A stretch of 64,000 nt of DNA from Thiohalocapsa sp. PB-PSB1 (GTDB lineage: Bacteria; Pseudomonadota; Gammaproteobacteria; Chromatiales; Chromatiaceae). Each line of letters begins with the position of its first letter. Position 1 is the first letter of the stretch. Location: contig CP050890.1 of the NCBI GenBank assembly GCA_016745215.1, positions 868,001-932,000 of the forward strand, written 5' to 3'. The translations under genes were made by a program, and so were the position numbers. Below, in pieces: positions 26,392-35,725 of this stretch. Below the pieces are notes generated by a model. It saw only the letters and a list, made by a program, of their open reading frames with translations. It was not told where the DNA came from and did no database searches.

Positions 26392-27705
26392 ATGTATCAA
26401 CTAGACCTATTGACTGACGAGCAAAGACTCTTCGAGGAGCTGTGCGCAATCGAATGGTTGCGTAAGGGCTTTCTCAGCGTGAAGAAGAACGACGGAAGCC
26501 CGGGTGTTGACGGGGTGACCATCGCGGAGTTTGAATCACGCCTGGATGAAGAGCTAGGCCGGCTACAAGCGGAGCTAATGAGCTGGACCTACAAACCCTC
26601 ACCGGTGCGGCGGGTTGAAATCCCCAAACCCGGTGGGCGCGGCACCCGCAAGCTTGGGGTGCCAACGGTGCGCGACCGGGTCGTGCAAGCGACCCTTAAG
26701 CAATTACTGGAGCCGATCTTCGAGCCGACGTTCTCCGACAACAGCTATGGCTTCCGCCCCGGGCGGAGTCAGCAACAGGCGGTGGAAGCGGCACGTGGGA
26801 TCGTGGCCGGAGGCAAGCCCTATGTGGTCGATTTGGATCTGGAGCAATTCTTCGATCGAATTCACCACGACCGGCTCATCGCCCGCATGGGCAATCAGAT
26901 TCCGGACAAGCGCATCTTGCGCGTGATCGGGATCACCCTGCGTAGCGGAGTGATGGCTGACGGCCTGAAGAGCGTAACGACAGAAGGAACCGTGCAAGGC
27001 AGCCCACTAAATCCTCTACTCAGCAACATCGTCCTCGACGAGCTGGATAGGGAGCTGGAACGGCGCGGTCTAGCATTTTGCCGATTTGCTGATGATTGCA
27101 ATATCTTCGTGAAGACGCCGAAGGCGGCCGAGCGGGTGATGGCGAGCATAAGTAAATACATCGAGACGAGACTCAAATTGGTGATCAACCGGGAAAAGAG
27201 CCAGGTGGCCCGCTCCGAGCGGGTCAAATTTCTCGGCAATACCTACGTGGGCGAGACGATTGCAATCGCCCACTTTGCCCTGCAAAGGGCGATGGCCAAG
27301 GTCAAGGAGCTGACCCCGCGCGGCACCCATTTGAGGCTGGAAGATAGCATCGAGCAGATCAACCGCTGGTATGTCGGCTGGGCGGGTTACTTCGCCCTGA
27401 CCAACTATCCCGCGCAACTACGCAAGATCGAAGCCCATATACGGCGACGCTTGCGGTCTCGCTTGGTGGACCAACAAAAGAACCAGCGCAATCTCTATCG
27501 CAAACTGACTAAGCGGGGCGTGCCACGCGGTCAGGCGGCATCGGCGGTGTACTCCCACCGTGGTCGATGGGCTTTGTCTAACACCCGCGCGGTGAATAAG
27601 GCATATTCCAACGACTGGTTCATCGCAGTGATGGGTCAAGCAATTCGTTCCGACCGGAAGCTAGGGCATTGGTTTGATGTCAATCAGTGGATACGCCTTG
27701 CGTGA
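26392..27705 (+). CDS. ltrA: group II intron reverse transcriptase/maturase (no endonuclease)
   Basis: 437 codons. RT blocks: SPGVDGVT, PKPGGRGTRKLGVPTVRDRV, DNSYGFRPGRS, and the catalytic motif FADD (about residue 232) in place of the usual YADD. A maturase (GIIM) domain with INRWYVGWAGYF follows; there is no HNH domain. It is probably functional as a protein, but its intron RNA is cut by an IS, so retromobility is unlikely unless the IS leaves. It may act in trans on intron B or other copies. Confidence 0.92.
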   Translation: MYQLDLLTDEQRLFEELCAIEWLRKGFLSVKKNDGSPGVDGVTIAEFESRLDEELGRLQAELMSWTYKPSPVRRVEIPKPGGRGTRKLGVPTVRDRVVQATLKQLLEPIFEPTFSDNSYGFRPGRSQQQAVEAARGIVAGGKPYVVDLDLEQFFDRIHHDRLIARMGNQIPDKRILRVIGITLRSGVMADGLKSVTTEGTVQGSPLNPLLSNIVLDELDRELERRGLAFCRFADDCNIFVKTPKAAERVMASISKYIETRLKLVINREKSQVARSERVKFLGNTYVGETIAIAHFALQRAMAKVKELTPRGTHLRLEDSIEQINRWYVGWAGYFALTNYPAQLRKIEAHIRRRLRSRLVDQQKNQRNLYRKLTKRGVPRGQAASAVYSHRGRWALSNTRAVNKAYSNDWFIAVMGQAIRSDRKLGHWFDVNQWIRLA

Positions 27706-27772
27706 GGAGCCGTGTACGGACCCGTACGCACGGTTCTGTGGGCAGACGGGGCTTCGGTCCCTCTGACCCGAT
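27706..27772 (+). ncRNA. group II intron A domains V and VI
   Basis: GAGCCGTGTACGG-ACCC-GTACGCACGGTTC forms the domain V hairpin, followed by a GACGGGGCTTCGGTCCCTCT hairpin (domain VI) and the 3' end. The same sequence with one change closes intron B at 29400-29466. Confidence 0.8.
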
Positions 27773-29466
27773 GTGTGACCGGCATGTTAGTCGGCTAGCT
27801 GGTGAAAGTCCAGCCATGGCCCTGGGAGCGGGGAACATGTAGGCGAAGGCAAGGGTGCCCGAAGAAACTCCCGTGCGCACTTCAAGGAAGAGGAGAACGG
27901 CAAGGTGGCTGCCGTGCGCGAGCCAATGAGGGATCTGAATATGGGACGGGGGATAAGCAGATGAAGCCGTAGTAATCGTAAAGCCCGGTGCCTGTGATCC
28001 GGCGGTGACGTCTTGAGGGTAAAACATCGGGCCAGTGGCAGGAAGGCCGGAGGTGAAGGGCGGAACACGTAAGCGGTTCTGGAGAAATAGGAAAGACCGC
28101 GGGGTCGAGATCAGCCCGAAGAGGAGCCGTACGCTAGGCCGAGACGTAGACACCGGCCGAACAGCGGCCGTGCAGATCGAAGAAGAGTTTGAATCACGCC
28201 TGGATGAAGAGCTAGGCCGGCTACAAGCGGAGCTCATGCGCTGGAACCCTCAACCCCATTGGCAAACCCTCACCGGTGCGGCGGGTTGAAATCCCCAAAC
28301 CCGGTGGGCGCGGCACCCGCAAGCTTGGGCTGCCTTCGGTGCGTGACCGGGTCGTGCAAGCGACCCTTAAGCAATTACTGGACTCCTGATCGATCTCATC
28401 GAGGGAGCCGACGTTTTCCGACAACAGCTATGGCTTCCGCCCCGTAGGGCCCAGCAACAGGCAGTGGAAGCGGCACCTGGGATCGTGGCCGGAGGCAAGC
28501 CCTATGTGGTCGATTTGGATCTGGAACAATTATTTCGACCGAATCCACCACGACCGGCTCATCGCCCGCATGGGCAATCAGATTCCGGACAAACGCATCT
28601 TGCGCGTGATCGGGATCACCCTGCGTAGCGGAGTGATGGCTGACGGCCTGAAGAGCGTAACGACAGAAGGAACCGTGCAAGGCAGCCCACTAAGCCCTCT
28701 ACTCAGCAATAGCGTCCTCGACGAGCTGGATAGGGAGCTGGAACGGCGCGGTCTAGCATTTTGCCGATTTGCTGATGATTGCAATATCTTCGTGAAGACG
28801 CCGAAGGCGGCCGAGCGGGTGATGGCGAGCATAAGTAAATACATCGAGACGAGACTCAAATTGGTGATCAACCGGGAAAAGAGCCAGGTGGCCCGCTCCG
28901 AGCGGGTCAAATTTCTCGGCAATACCTACGTGGGCGAGACGATTGCAATCGCCCACTTTGCCCTGCAAAGGGCGATGGCCAAGGTCAAGGAGCTGACCCC
29001 GCGCGGCACCCATTTGAGGCCGGAAGACAGCATCAAGCAGATCAACCGCTGGTCTATCGGCTGGGCGGGTTACTTCGCCCTGACCAACTATCCCGCGCAA
29101 CTACGCAAGATCGAAGCCCATATACGGCGACGCTTGTGGTCTCGCTTGGCGGTCTCGCTTGGTGGACCAACAAAAGAACCAGCGCAATCTCTATCGCAAA
29201 CTGATTAAGCGTGGCGTGCCACGCGGTCAGAGGCATCGGCTCGTACTCCCACCGTGGTCGATGGGCCTTGTCTAACACCCGCGCGGTGAATAAGGCATAT
29301 TCCAACGACTGGTTCATCGCAGTGATGGGTCAAGCAATGCGTTCCGACCGGAAGCTAGGGCATTGGTTTGATGTCAATCAGTGGATACGCCTTGCGTGAG
29401 GAGCCGTGTACGGACCCGTACGCACGGTTCTGTGGGCAGACGGGGCTTCGGCCCCTCTGACCCGAT
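27773..29466 (+). mobile_element. group II intron B, degenerate, abutting intron A
   Basis: It begins GTGTGACCGGCATG at the base after intron A and repeats its ribozyme sequence closely. It has the sequence of A without the IS, lacks the first 40-odd codons of the reverse transcriptase, and has several short indels. The end CTGACCCGAT and the downstream CAGCATGCGC mark the original 3' exon. Confidence 0.82.
28180..29399 (+). pseudogene. degraded reverse transcriptase of intron B
   Basis: This aligns with 26528-27705. It has lost the N-terminus by a deletion that joins the ribozyme to codon 45 or so. It carries an insertion after GCGCTGGAACC, an insertion TGATCGATCTCATCG near 28385, an extra base in CAATTATTTCGAC near 28530, and a 9-base or larger duplication near 29150. 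The stretch 28504-29208 is still open and includes FADD, but no full protein can be made. Confidence 0.85.
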
Positions 29467-29580
29467 CAGCATGCGCTCTGGCTGGCGCGATGGTTCGGCG
29501 ATTGGCTTCGGCAAGACTCGGTACGACTGACCGTTAACTGGCTTACCATCTGGCGCGAGCATACCATGGAAACTGCCGGA
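29467..29580 (+). pseudogene. 3' exon of an unknown gene split by the introns
   Basis: After the intron end an open frame reads HALWLARWFGDWLRQDSVR, then about 20 further codons to a TGA at 29580. I do not recognise the family. A duplicate of the same frame, changed by the 49-bp repeat, lies at 22400-22550. The matching 5' part was not found before 24150. Confidence 0.4.
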
Positions 29581-29682
29581 TGAATTAAGTGAATTTAGTA
29601 AACTGTCACCGTAATTCCCTTTCCTTTGTCTCGGGGTTGCGTATATACTCGCGAGATCGACCGAGCCAACAGGATACGACAG

Positions 29683-29919
29683 ATGGCAGACCCGACAGAC
29701 AACCTGGTGCTGGAGTTGCTTCGGCAAATGCGCAACGACATGAACGACTTCCGCACGGAAGTCCGCGACAGTCTTCACCGCGTCGAGATCCGTCTGGGGG
29801 TCCTTGAACAAGGCATAGCCAGCATGCTCGCGCTCTCTGCCTCCGATCGCGACGAGCTCACCGGCCTGAAGCGTCGCGTCGAGCGCATTGAGCGCCGGTT
29901 GGAATTGACCGATGGCTAG
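29683..29919 (+). CDS. small coiled-coil protein
   Basis: 78 codons from ATG 29683, preceded by AGGA. It is highly charged with heptads of Leu/Ile/Met throughout (LLRQMRNDMNDF, LHRVEIRLGVLE, LKRRVERIERRLEL), so it is a predicted parallel coiled coil. Small proteins of this pattern are common beside mobile genes in proteobacteria, without a known role. It could be the antidote or adaptor of a lost partner; this is only a suggestion. Confidence 0.6.
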   Translation: MADPTDNLVLELLRQMRNDMNDFRTEVRDSLHRVEIRLGVLEQGIASMLALSASDRDELTGLKRRVERIERRLELTDG

Positions 29920-29940
29920 CCAGCGTTGCAACGCCATTGT

Positions 29941-30212
29941 TGAGGTCGCCGGCAGCGCCTGTTTGCGTCGCTGCCGCTGACCTGCCCGTCGTGTGGGGCA
30001 CCGATGCGGATCATCGCGTTCATCACCGATGCCCCGGCGATCCGCCGGAACCTGGACCACATCGGTGAACCTTCCACTCCGCCACCGCTCGGCAGCGCCC
30101 GCAGTCCCCCGGCTGTGACAGCGAGGAGACGACCCAAGAGGATCTGAGCTTCGCATTTCCTCCGGTCGATCCGGCGCCCGATGACGACCACGATCAAAGC
30201 GTTTCATGGTGA
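29941..30212 (+). pseudogene. IS91/IS801-type transposase, C-terminal remnant
   Basis: The plus-strand frame reads LTCPSCGAPMRIIAFITDAP and then LDHIGEPSTPPPLGSARSPP, a segment found at the C-terminus of IS91-like Y2 transposases. A shifted frame continues to HDQSVSW and a stop. The catalytic part is gone. Confidence 0.6.
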
Positions 30213-30466
30213 CCGCGGCTTCTTGCGCCTGCACACCGTGACGGTACCGGCTGCGCCGCCGGTCGCGGCAGCCGTGCGGTATTTTTCCTCCGATCGAAGC
30301 GCTGTTTGATGGCGGATTTCACCCTCTGGCGCCGATCTCGACGGCGGCGAAGGGCCTTGACGCGCCGGCGAGCGAGGCCGCTACCTCAACTCATGCGGTT
30401 GGATTTCCTATCCGTCGCTTACCGTATCTTAAGTCTCTTTGCCAGCCACAGGGGGTTTGTTGAGTC

Positions 30467-30937
30467 ATGGCCGAAGCGGACCAATTCGTCGTCAACCAAG
30501 TGGAGCCGTTGCTGCAGGCCGGCGAATCGATACGGCATTTCGCTTATCTCACCGAGACAGTAGATTTGAGCGATCGAAGGATTTCCAACGCAATCGTGGC
30601 CGTCCTGGAAGGCGTCTCGGCATTCCGGACAGCCGCACGGCAGCGTGCTTGCTTTATCGCACTGAGCGAAGCGCGCGCGTTTTTCCTTTGGGGCAAACCG
30701 GGCCGGGTAGGCGCTTTCCGACCGCTTCTCGAGCACGAGCACATTGAATGCTGGGAGCGCAATCAGATCGATGCACGCGTTGAGCGTCTCAAACCCGGCG
30801 AGTACTTCAAGAAGAAGCTTGTGCTTTCCTTCTCCAGCGGCGAGCGGGTTGCGTTTGAGCTGAAGAAGCGGGTTGCCGGCATGCCCGGGCAGGTGGCGTG
30901 TATCAACGCCTTGTTGGGGCGACCGACATTCTGGTGA
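30467..30937 (+). CDS. hypothetical protein, PH-like
   Basis: 156 codons. There is no signal peptide or membrane helix. It alternates helix (LLQAGESIRHFAYL) and strands (FIALSEARAFFLWGK, KLVLSFSSGERVAFELKK), which is suggestive of a bacterial PH-like domain. No motif gives a function. The codon use is GC-rich like the chromosome. It is isolated between remnants. Confidence 0.55.
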   Translation: MAEADQFVVNQVEPLLQAGESIRHFAYLTETVDLSDRRISNAIVAVLEGVSAFRTAARQRACFIALSEARAFFLWGKPGRVGAFRPLLEHEHIECWERNQIDARVERLKPGEYFKKKLVLSFSSGERVAFELKKRVAGMPGQVACINALLGRPTFW

Positions 30938-32045
30938 AAAAGCCCACGGATCTGCCTCCCTGCGGGGGTGCGGCCTCCGCACGATGTGGAATAGCGTGTG
31001 CACATCCGCGAAAAGGAAGATCTCGCGCAGAGACGCAAAGGCGCAGAGAAGTAACCGGCAACTTGCGATGAAAGATCCGCTGGCCAATCCAACGGATTAC
31101 CGTTTTCGCTGGGCAGAAAGCAAACGGGATGTTCAGGTCATGCAATACAACATTCTGACATGCTTGATTGCAAGACCTGACCCCATTCTTTTTTGATGCT
31201 CGGGCATGTCATTTCCCCTTTGGAGAGTGCATAGGACAGTGAATAAACTGCTGTATTTTCGGGCTTTTGAGTGGCCGGGCGTGTTGACGACAGTATCCGG
31301 GCGCCCGAGCCCTGTCAATGCCGGCCATAAGCGAGTCTTGGCTTGCATTGGCTTGGTGCTGTCGATTGGGCGTTGACGATCCCAAGAGCGGCAGTTGGAC
31401 CGCGCGGTGCGGGGTCAAGTCCAGCCAGGGTGTTTGGGGGCAGGTCTGGGCTCGGGGTCAGGCTCGGGGATAGGTCAGGGTCAGAACCCTTTTCCTCACG
31501 GCTAGATCTGAACACCCCAGCCCTTTCTGGCTCGTGTGGAGCTTGCGGCTTGCTGCCCCGGCGCTTCGTTGCCGCTTCGGACTTGGATTCCAGCCCCGGC
31601 CCCGTGCATTTTGCCTTGGCACTGCGCTTTGGGTCGCTGCGGCCAAAGTCTTCCGCAGCCTGCGCCAAACTGCAGCCTGAGCGATCGCGAAAGACGCACT
31701 GCGGCGTCGGGTTGGAGGACTCGTTGGGCATCTGATGAGTTCAACGCAAAACTGCGGAACTTGCCCGGCGAGAAGCCGGTGTTACATGTGAGAACCCAGT
31801 CCTTCATGACCCCAGTCCTTCACATTCCTCTTGCCATTCCTCTTGCTACCAATAGCGACCCGAGAACCTTCTCTGCCCGGCCGATCCTCATCGGGCTGAC
31901 TCAACGCTTGCTCGACTTCGTCCTCAGAGACATGAGACATTGTGCCTATAGATGTGCGGCAGCCAGTTTTTAGGATCGATGTGGTCGCGGACGTTCAAGG
32001 CTCGATATCGGCTGCATCGTTGGGGCTGACGTCTACCGGACCCCG

Positions 32046-32091
32046 CGCTCTGCTGGCTGCGGGCGCTACTGCGCCCGCAGCCAGCAGAGCG
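32046..32091. repeat. perfect 21-bp inverted repeat with TACT loop
   Basis: CGCTCTGCTGGCTGCGGGCG (plus C) pairs without mismatch with the sequence after a TACT loop. The stem is very GC-rich and no T-run follows. It is 0.4 kb from the end of the minus-strand DUF4157 gene. Confidence 0.9.
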
Positions 32092-32199
32092 TCGGAGGTT
32101 CCGCAATTGTTGGCATTTTCATTCATCGACGGTCATTGAATCGGTGACTTTCTTACTTCGGCCTCATCGAAAAGGGATCTGACCCCTTTTCCTCGACGC

Positions 32200-32311
32200 T
32201 GCGAAGGCTAACGTCAACCGCAGCCCGCGCCAAACTGCGGCCACGCGCGAAGCGCCGGTCGCAGTTTGGCGTCGGGCTGGCGAACTGGTTGAGCAGCTAA
32301 TGACGTTAAGC
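32200..32311. repeat. large imperfect hairpin (attC-like?)
   Basis: AGCCCGCGCCAAACTGCG pairs with CGCAGTTTGGCGTCGGGCT apart from one bulged base. The outer parts GCTAACGTCAACC and GGTTGAGC/GACGTTAAGC are also partly complementary. A related, more decayed segment lies at 31645-31760. Bulged bases and GTTRRRY-like ends are reminiscent of integron attC sites, but the match to the R'' box is poor. Confidence 0.35.
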
Positions 32312-32506
32312 GAAAACGGTGCATGCTGGAATGTCCGGGCGTGGTGTTACGTGTGAGACCTGACCCTCTTCCTTTTTGTGGACATGTGGACATGGTTTCA
32401 AGAATAGTCCGGTGAAGACGAGACTACAAGTCTAGACCTGACCCCTTGCCTTGGCGCGCCGGGCTCCCCCAGGTGGTCGCACTGGCGAATTGAACGCCGT
32501 TTTCTG

Positions 32507-33667
32507 TCACGTACTACTCTTTTCACTAAATGTCGATGTCTTCCATTGGTTCTTTTTCTCATAAAACCCCCCTCCTAGAGTTAATGCTAATCGGGGCGAG
32601 AACGCAGAAGCTAGCCAAGTTGACCATGAAATTTCAAATCCTGCTAGTTTGATTATTTTGTACACTTTAGTAAAGCAGTTGTCTGCTCCAGCAAACCGGC
32701 TTGCACCCACTGATCCGCCTGCTAGGGAAAAGTTACCTTCGCCCCTATACGCTTCGCAAATAGCCTTTACCCTTTCTACCTTATCATTGCGCACTTTTAG
32801 CTCGTGAAACAACATGGGCCTGTTTTTCACAAAATCTTCCGGACTTTTTCCAACGCCGTTTGTCTCCATAATCTCCTCAAACACCCCTTTCCATGCTATT
32901 ATTTTGGCCAATTTCTCACTAGCACCTTTTGCTTCCGCCCGGAAGTGATACATCCATACGCCGGAACTCGACTCTCCTATGATATATGTATGTCCAAAAT
33001 TACGTGAGTCTACGGCTATTGTTATGTAACCACTCCTCCCTCTAATTTTCCTCCACTCAATTTTTCCATTCTTCGCGCCGACTCTTTGTGTAATCTCCGG
33101 ATGGTTCTTCGTTGTTGCTGCTATCTTCCTTACTCTTTCCGAAAAGTCGTTGCTGTTTACTGCCAGTCGACTATATTTCGCATCTTGTAGCACCAAATTC
33201 CATGCCTTGAGCCCCATCACATCCGCCTCCCGCTCCAACCCCCAATCATCATTCATCGCCACACCCTTGGCCTGCATCGTCGGCCTCACCCGCCCCTGCT
33301 TCTGCTGAACCACATGCCAGGCTTCATGCGCCAGATGCCTCTCCTGCCCAGGCCCGATATGAATGTCACTCCCCTGGGTATAAGCCAACGCGTTCACAGC
33401 GGCCGGCCTCGGCGACCGATAATGCACCCGCACATCATGCATCGACAGCCCCGAGAGCCGCTCCACGCCGCCTCTGAGACCCTCCGGCAAACCATTAGGA
33501 TTCGCATTGGGCCGAAACACGCTGGTCACCCGCGGAGCAGCTTTCCCAGTTTCCTTCTGTTGCACAACCGAGCCGGCAGGCTGAGCCAATTGCTCTCCAG
33601 TCTGCTTCTGCTCAGTCTCCCCCTCGTGCGCTTTGCGCTCCATCTTGTCAGCATAAACATCGCTCAT
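32507..33667 (-). CDS. DUF4157 protein, candidate injection-system effector
   Basis: 386 codons from ATG 33667, which overlaps the ATPase stop. Residues 1-47 are hydrophilic. Residues 48-152 are a DUF4157 domain with the zinc motif HEAWH (114-118) and the third-ligand region LEREADVMG. DUF4157 is strongly linked with extracellular contractile injection systems. The C-terminal 220 residues are more AT-rich than the rest and match nothing I know. They contain FGHTYIIGES (His226) and ADNCFTKVYKIIKLAGF (Cys331), an order seen in permuted papain-like amidases. I infer a toxin domain carried by the particle. The family of this domain is not established. Confidence 0.8.
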   Translation of the reverse strand: MSDVYADKMERKAHEGETEQKQTGEQLAQPAGSVVQQKETGKAAPRVTSVFRPNANPNGLPEGLRGGVERLSGLSMHDVRVHYRSPRPAAVNALAYTQGSDIHIGPGQERHLAHEAWHVVQQKQGRVRPTMQAKGVAMNDDWGLEREADVMGLKAWNLVLQDAKYSRLAVNSNDFSERVRKIAATTKNHPEITQRVGAKNGKIEWRKIRGRSGYITIAVDSRNFGHTYIIGESSSGVWMYHFRAEAKGASEKLAKIIAWKGVFEEIMETNGVGKSPEDFVKNRPMLFHELKVRNDKVERVKAICEAYRGEGNFSLAGGSVGASRFAGADNCFTKVYKIIKLAGFEISWSTWLASAFSPRLALTLGGGFYEKKNQWKTSTFSEKSST

Positions 33668-35712
33668 CACATCAACTCCTCGGCTTGCGTAACCTCAGTG
33701 CTCGTCTCCACCCAATCGGCGACGAGTTGAGGTAACAATGTCTTTTCGGTCTTGGCGAATTCTTCGCGGGTGGCTTGGGCCAGGTGCTGCATCTCCACCA
33801 CGCCCCCGTCACGGGCCGCGTGAAAGGCGGCGTTCAGCGCAATGCTGCGGATCACGCCGCCGGAGATCTCCGGTCGCGCCAGCTTGGCGTAATCCAGGGT
33901 ACCGGTGGGCGTCTGTTTGGGAAACACGCCCTGCCAGATGCTCGCGCGCTGCTGGTGCTGGGGAAAGGGGAATTGCACGATGAAGCGCAACCGCCGGGTA
34001 AAGGCCTCGTCCATGCTGCTCTGCAGGTTAGTGGTCAAAATGGAGAGACCGGTATAGGCTTCCATACGCTGCAGCAGGTAGCTGATCTCCATGTTGGCCC
34101 AGCGATCTTTGCTCTCTTGGACCTTGGTGCGCTTGCCAAACAACGCGTCGGCTTCGTCGAACAGCAAGATGGCGCCGCTGGTTTCCGCGGTGCGAAAGAT
34201 GGCTTCCAGGTTTTTCTCGGTCTCCCCGATGTATTTGCTGACGATGGCGCTGAGATCGACATGATACACGTCGAGCTGCAATGCGCTGCCGATGATGCGC
34301 GCGGCCAGGGTCTTGCCGGTGCCGCTTGTTCCGGCAAACAGGGCGCTGATGCCGAGCCCGGCCGCGCCCTGCTCGGCAAAACCCCACTCGCGGTAGACCT
34401 GGCGTCGATGGCGAACCTGCTCGACGATGGTGTGCAGAATCCGTTTTTCCCGATCGGGAAGAATCAGCACGTCCCATTCGATGGGGGTCGGTTCGAGAAC
34501 ACGCGCCAGACCCGACACGGGCGTGCGCGACTGGGTTCGACACTGACGCCATAATCGCTCGAAGGGCGTGGCGCTGGTCTCGGCGCTGCCGCCATGCGCC
34601 TGGGAGGTCGCGCGCCAGTTGCGGCAGACGGTGCGGATTTGGGTTTCATTCATATCGAACTGATCCAAGAGGCGGTGCAGGTCGCGATCGGCAATCGGCT
34701 TTGGCGCATGCCGCGCCAGGGCGTCGGTCCACACCGTGCGTTGCTCTTCGTCGGTCGGCCGTTTGACCTCGACTTTCACCACCTGCCGGTCCGGCACGTG
34801 CAAGGCGAGATCGCCGGTTACGATGCAGGGGCAGGACAGGCGCTGTAACAGGTAACGCAGGGCGCGCTCGGCGGCCACCCGTTCGCTCTCGTGAACGTCG
34901 GCCTGGAAGACGTAGGCGCAGGGCGCCAGGATGGCCTGACGTTCGAGTCGGCGGTAGAGCGTTTGCAGGCTCTGAATCTCCTGGGGCAGCACGCGCGTAT
35001 CGATGCACGACACACTGAGCCCCAGGGGGCGGACCGCGTGCTGGCATACGGCCAGCTTGGCATCGTCTTCCGGGCCGGTGAGCTGGACGATGGGTGGCGG
35101 GGTTCCATCTTGATCCTCCAACAACAGCGCGCGAATTTCCTGCGCGCAGGCGTCGTGCGACGGCACCAGCGCGCCACTGTCGGGTGCGAGGATGAGCAGG
35201 GCGTCCAGATTCGGGTCGTGACAGGGATAGTCGGTCAGATATTGCAGGACCGGCGCATTGATGCGCAGCGGGCTGAGGTTGGGCGGCTTCGGGTCGTCGA
35301 GCTCGATGAGCTCCCAATAGCGCAGGGTGGAATGGGCATGGAAGGGCATCCAGTGTCCACCATTGAAGAGGGTCAGCGCGAGGTCGAAGGTGGGCGTATG
35401 GCGGTCCGGGTCGCCGCTGATCTGCCCGCAGAGGGTCGCAAACTCGGCATCCATGGCATGTCCGGCGCAGAGGAGTAGCAGCCGGCGTTCGAATGGCGTC
35501 AGCTGAAAACACGCACACAATCGCTCCAACGCAGGTACAACCTCCGGGTCACCGAAGGACGCCTCCACATCGGCCCGATCCGTGCGCGCAGGGCCTGCCG
35601 TTCGTGCACCCGCGTCATCGCCCTGAAGGTCGACGCGGGCGCGCAGCGCATCGCGCACTTCGTCCAAGGCCAGACGACAATAGATCTGATTCCACGACGG
35701 CGCGTTGTTCAT
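33667..35712 (-). CDS. AAA+ ATPase of contractile injection systems (Afp15-like)
   Basis: 681 codons from ATG 35712 (MNNAPSWNQIYCRLALDE); an open frame reaches 35820 but that part overlaps gpD. The N-terminal half is helical and contains a degenerate ATPase-like region. The C-terminal AAA domain has Walker A GTSGTGKT (about residue 465), Walker B LLFDEADALFG (about 515) and arginine-finger region DEAFTRRLRFIVQFP. This protein type is found in Afp, PVC and related systems, where it is needed for assembly or loading. It is not a normal part of P2-like phages. Confidence 0.92.
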   Translation of the reverse strand: MNNAPSWNQIYCRLALDEVRDALRARVDLQGDDAGARTAGPARTDRADVEASFGDPEVVPALERLCACFQLTPFERRLLLLCAGHAMDAEFATLCGQISGDPDRHTPTFDLALTLFNGGHWMPFHAHSTLRYWELIELDDPKPPNLSPLRINAPVLQYLTDYPCHDPNLDALLILAPDSGALVPSHDACAQEIRALLLEDQDGTPPPIVQLTGPEDDAKLAVCQHAVRPLGLSVSCIDTRVLPQEIQSLQTLYRRLERQAILAPCAYVFQADVHESERVAAERALRYLLQRLSCPCIVTGDLALHVPDRQVVKVEVKRPTDEEQRTVWTDALARHAPKPIADRDLHRLLDQFDMNETQIRTVCRNWRATSQAHGGSAETSATPFERLWRQCRTQSRTPVSGLARVLEPTPIEWDVLILPDREKRILHTIVEQVRHRRQVYREWGFAEQGAAGLGISALFAGTSGTGKTLAARIIGSALQLDVYHVDLSAIVSKYIGETEKNLEAIFRTAETSGAILLFDEADALFGKRTKVQESKDRWANMEISYLLQRMEAYTGLSILTTNLQSSMDEAFTRRLRFIVQFPFPQHQQRASIWQGVFPKQTPTGTLDYAKLARPEISGGVIRSIALNAAFHAARDGGVVEMQHLAQATREEFAKTEKTLLPQLVADWVETSTEVTQAEELM

Positions 35713-35725
35713 GGCCAACCTCGAT

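Larger units (their letters stand above)
24150..27772 (+). mobile_element. group II intron A, split by an IS
   Basis: The 5' end is GTGTGACCGGCATG at 24150 and the 3' end CTGACCCGAT at 27772; the same boundaries are seen in intron B, which starts at the next base. It carries domain I sequence, a 1,560-bp IS at 24512-26071, then the rest of the ribozyme, the reverse-transcriptase gene (26392-27705) and domains V/VI. Without the IS it would be about 2.05 kb plus target duplication. Confidence 0.85.
30938..32506. other. 1.5-kb spacer without convincing genes
   Basis: Open frames here are short, overlapping and without gene character. It holds a CGCAGAGACGCAAAGGCGCA tract at 31028, several copies of GACCTGACCCC (31177, 32364, 32438 and a variant at 32178), a perfect 21-bp hairpin (32046-32091), and two related segments with large imperfect hairpins (about 31645-31795 and 32200-32355). 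It looks like decayed mobile DNA bordering the injection-system cluster. Confidence 0.5.

Noticed and set aside
28504..29208. Functional reverse transcriptase of intron B
   Set aside because: Although 234 codons are open, the first RT blocks are deleted or out of frame and the C-terminus is disrupted.
31343..31735. Frames in both strands of the 30.9-32.5 kb spacer
   Set aside because: Overlapping frames rich in Pro, Arg and Ser on both strands, as expected by chance in GC-rich DNA; no motif.
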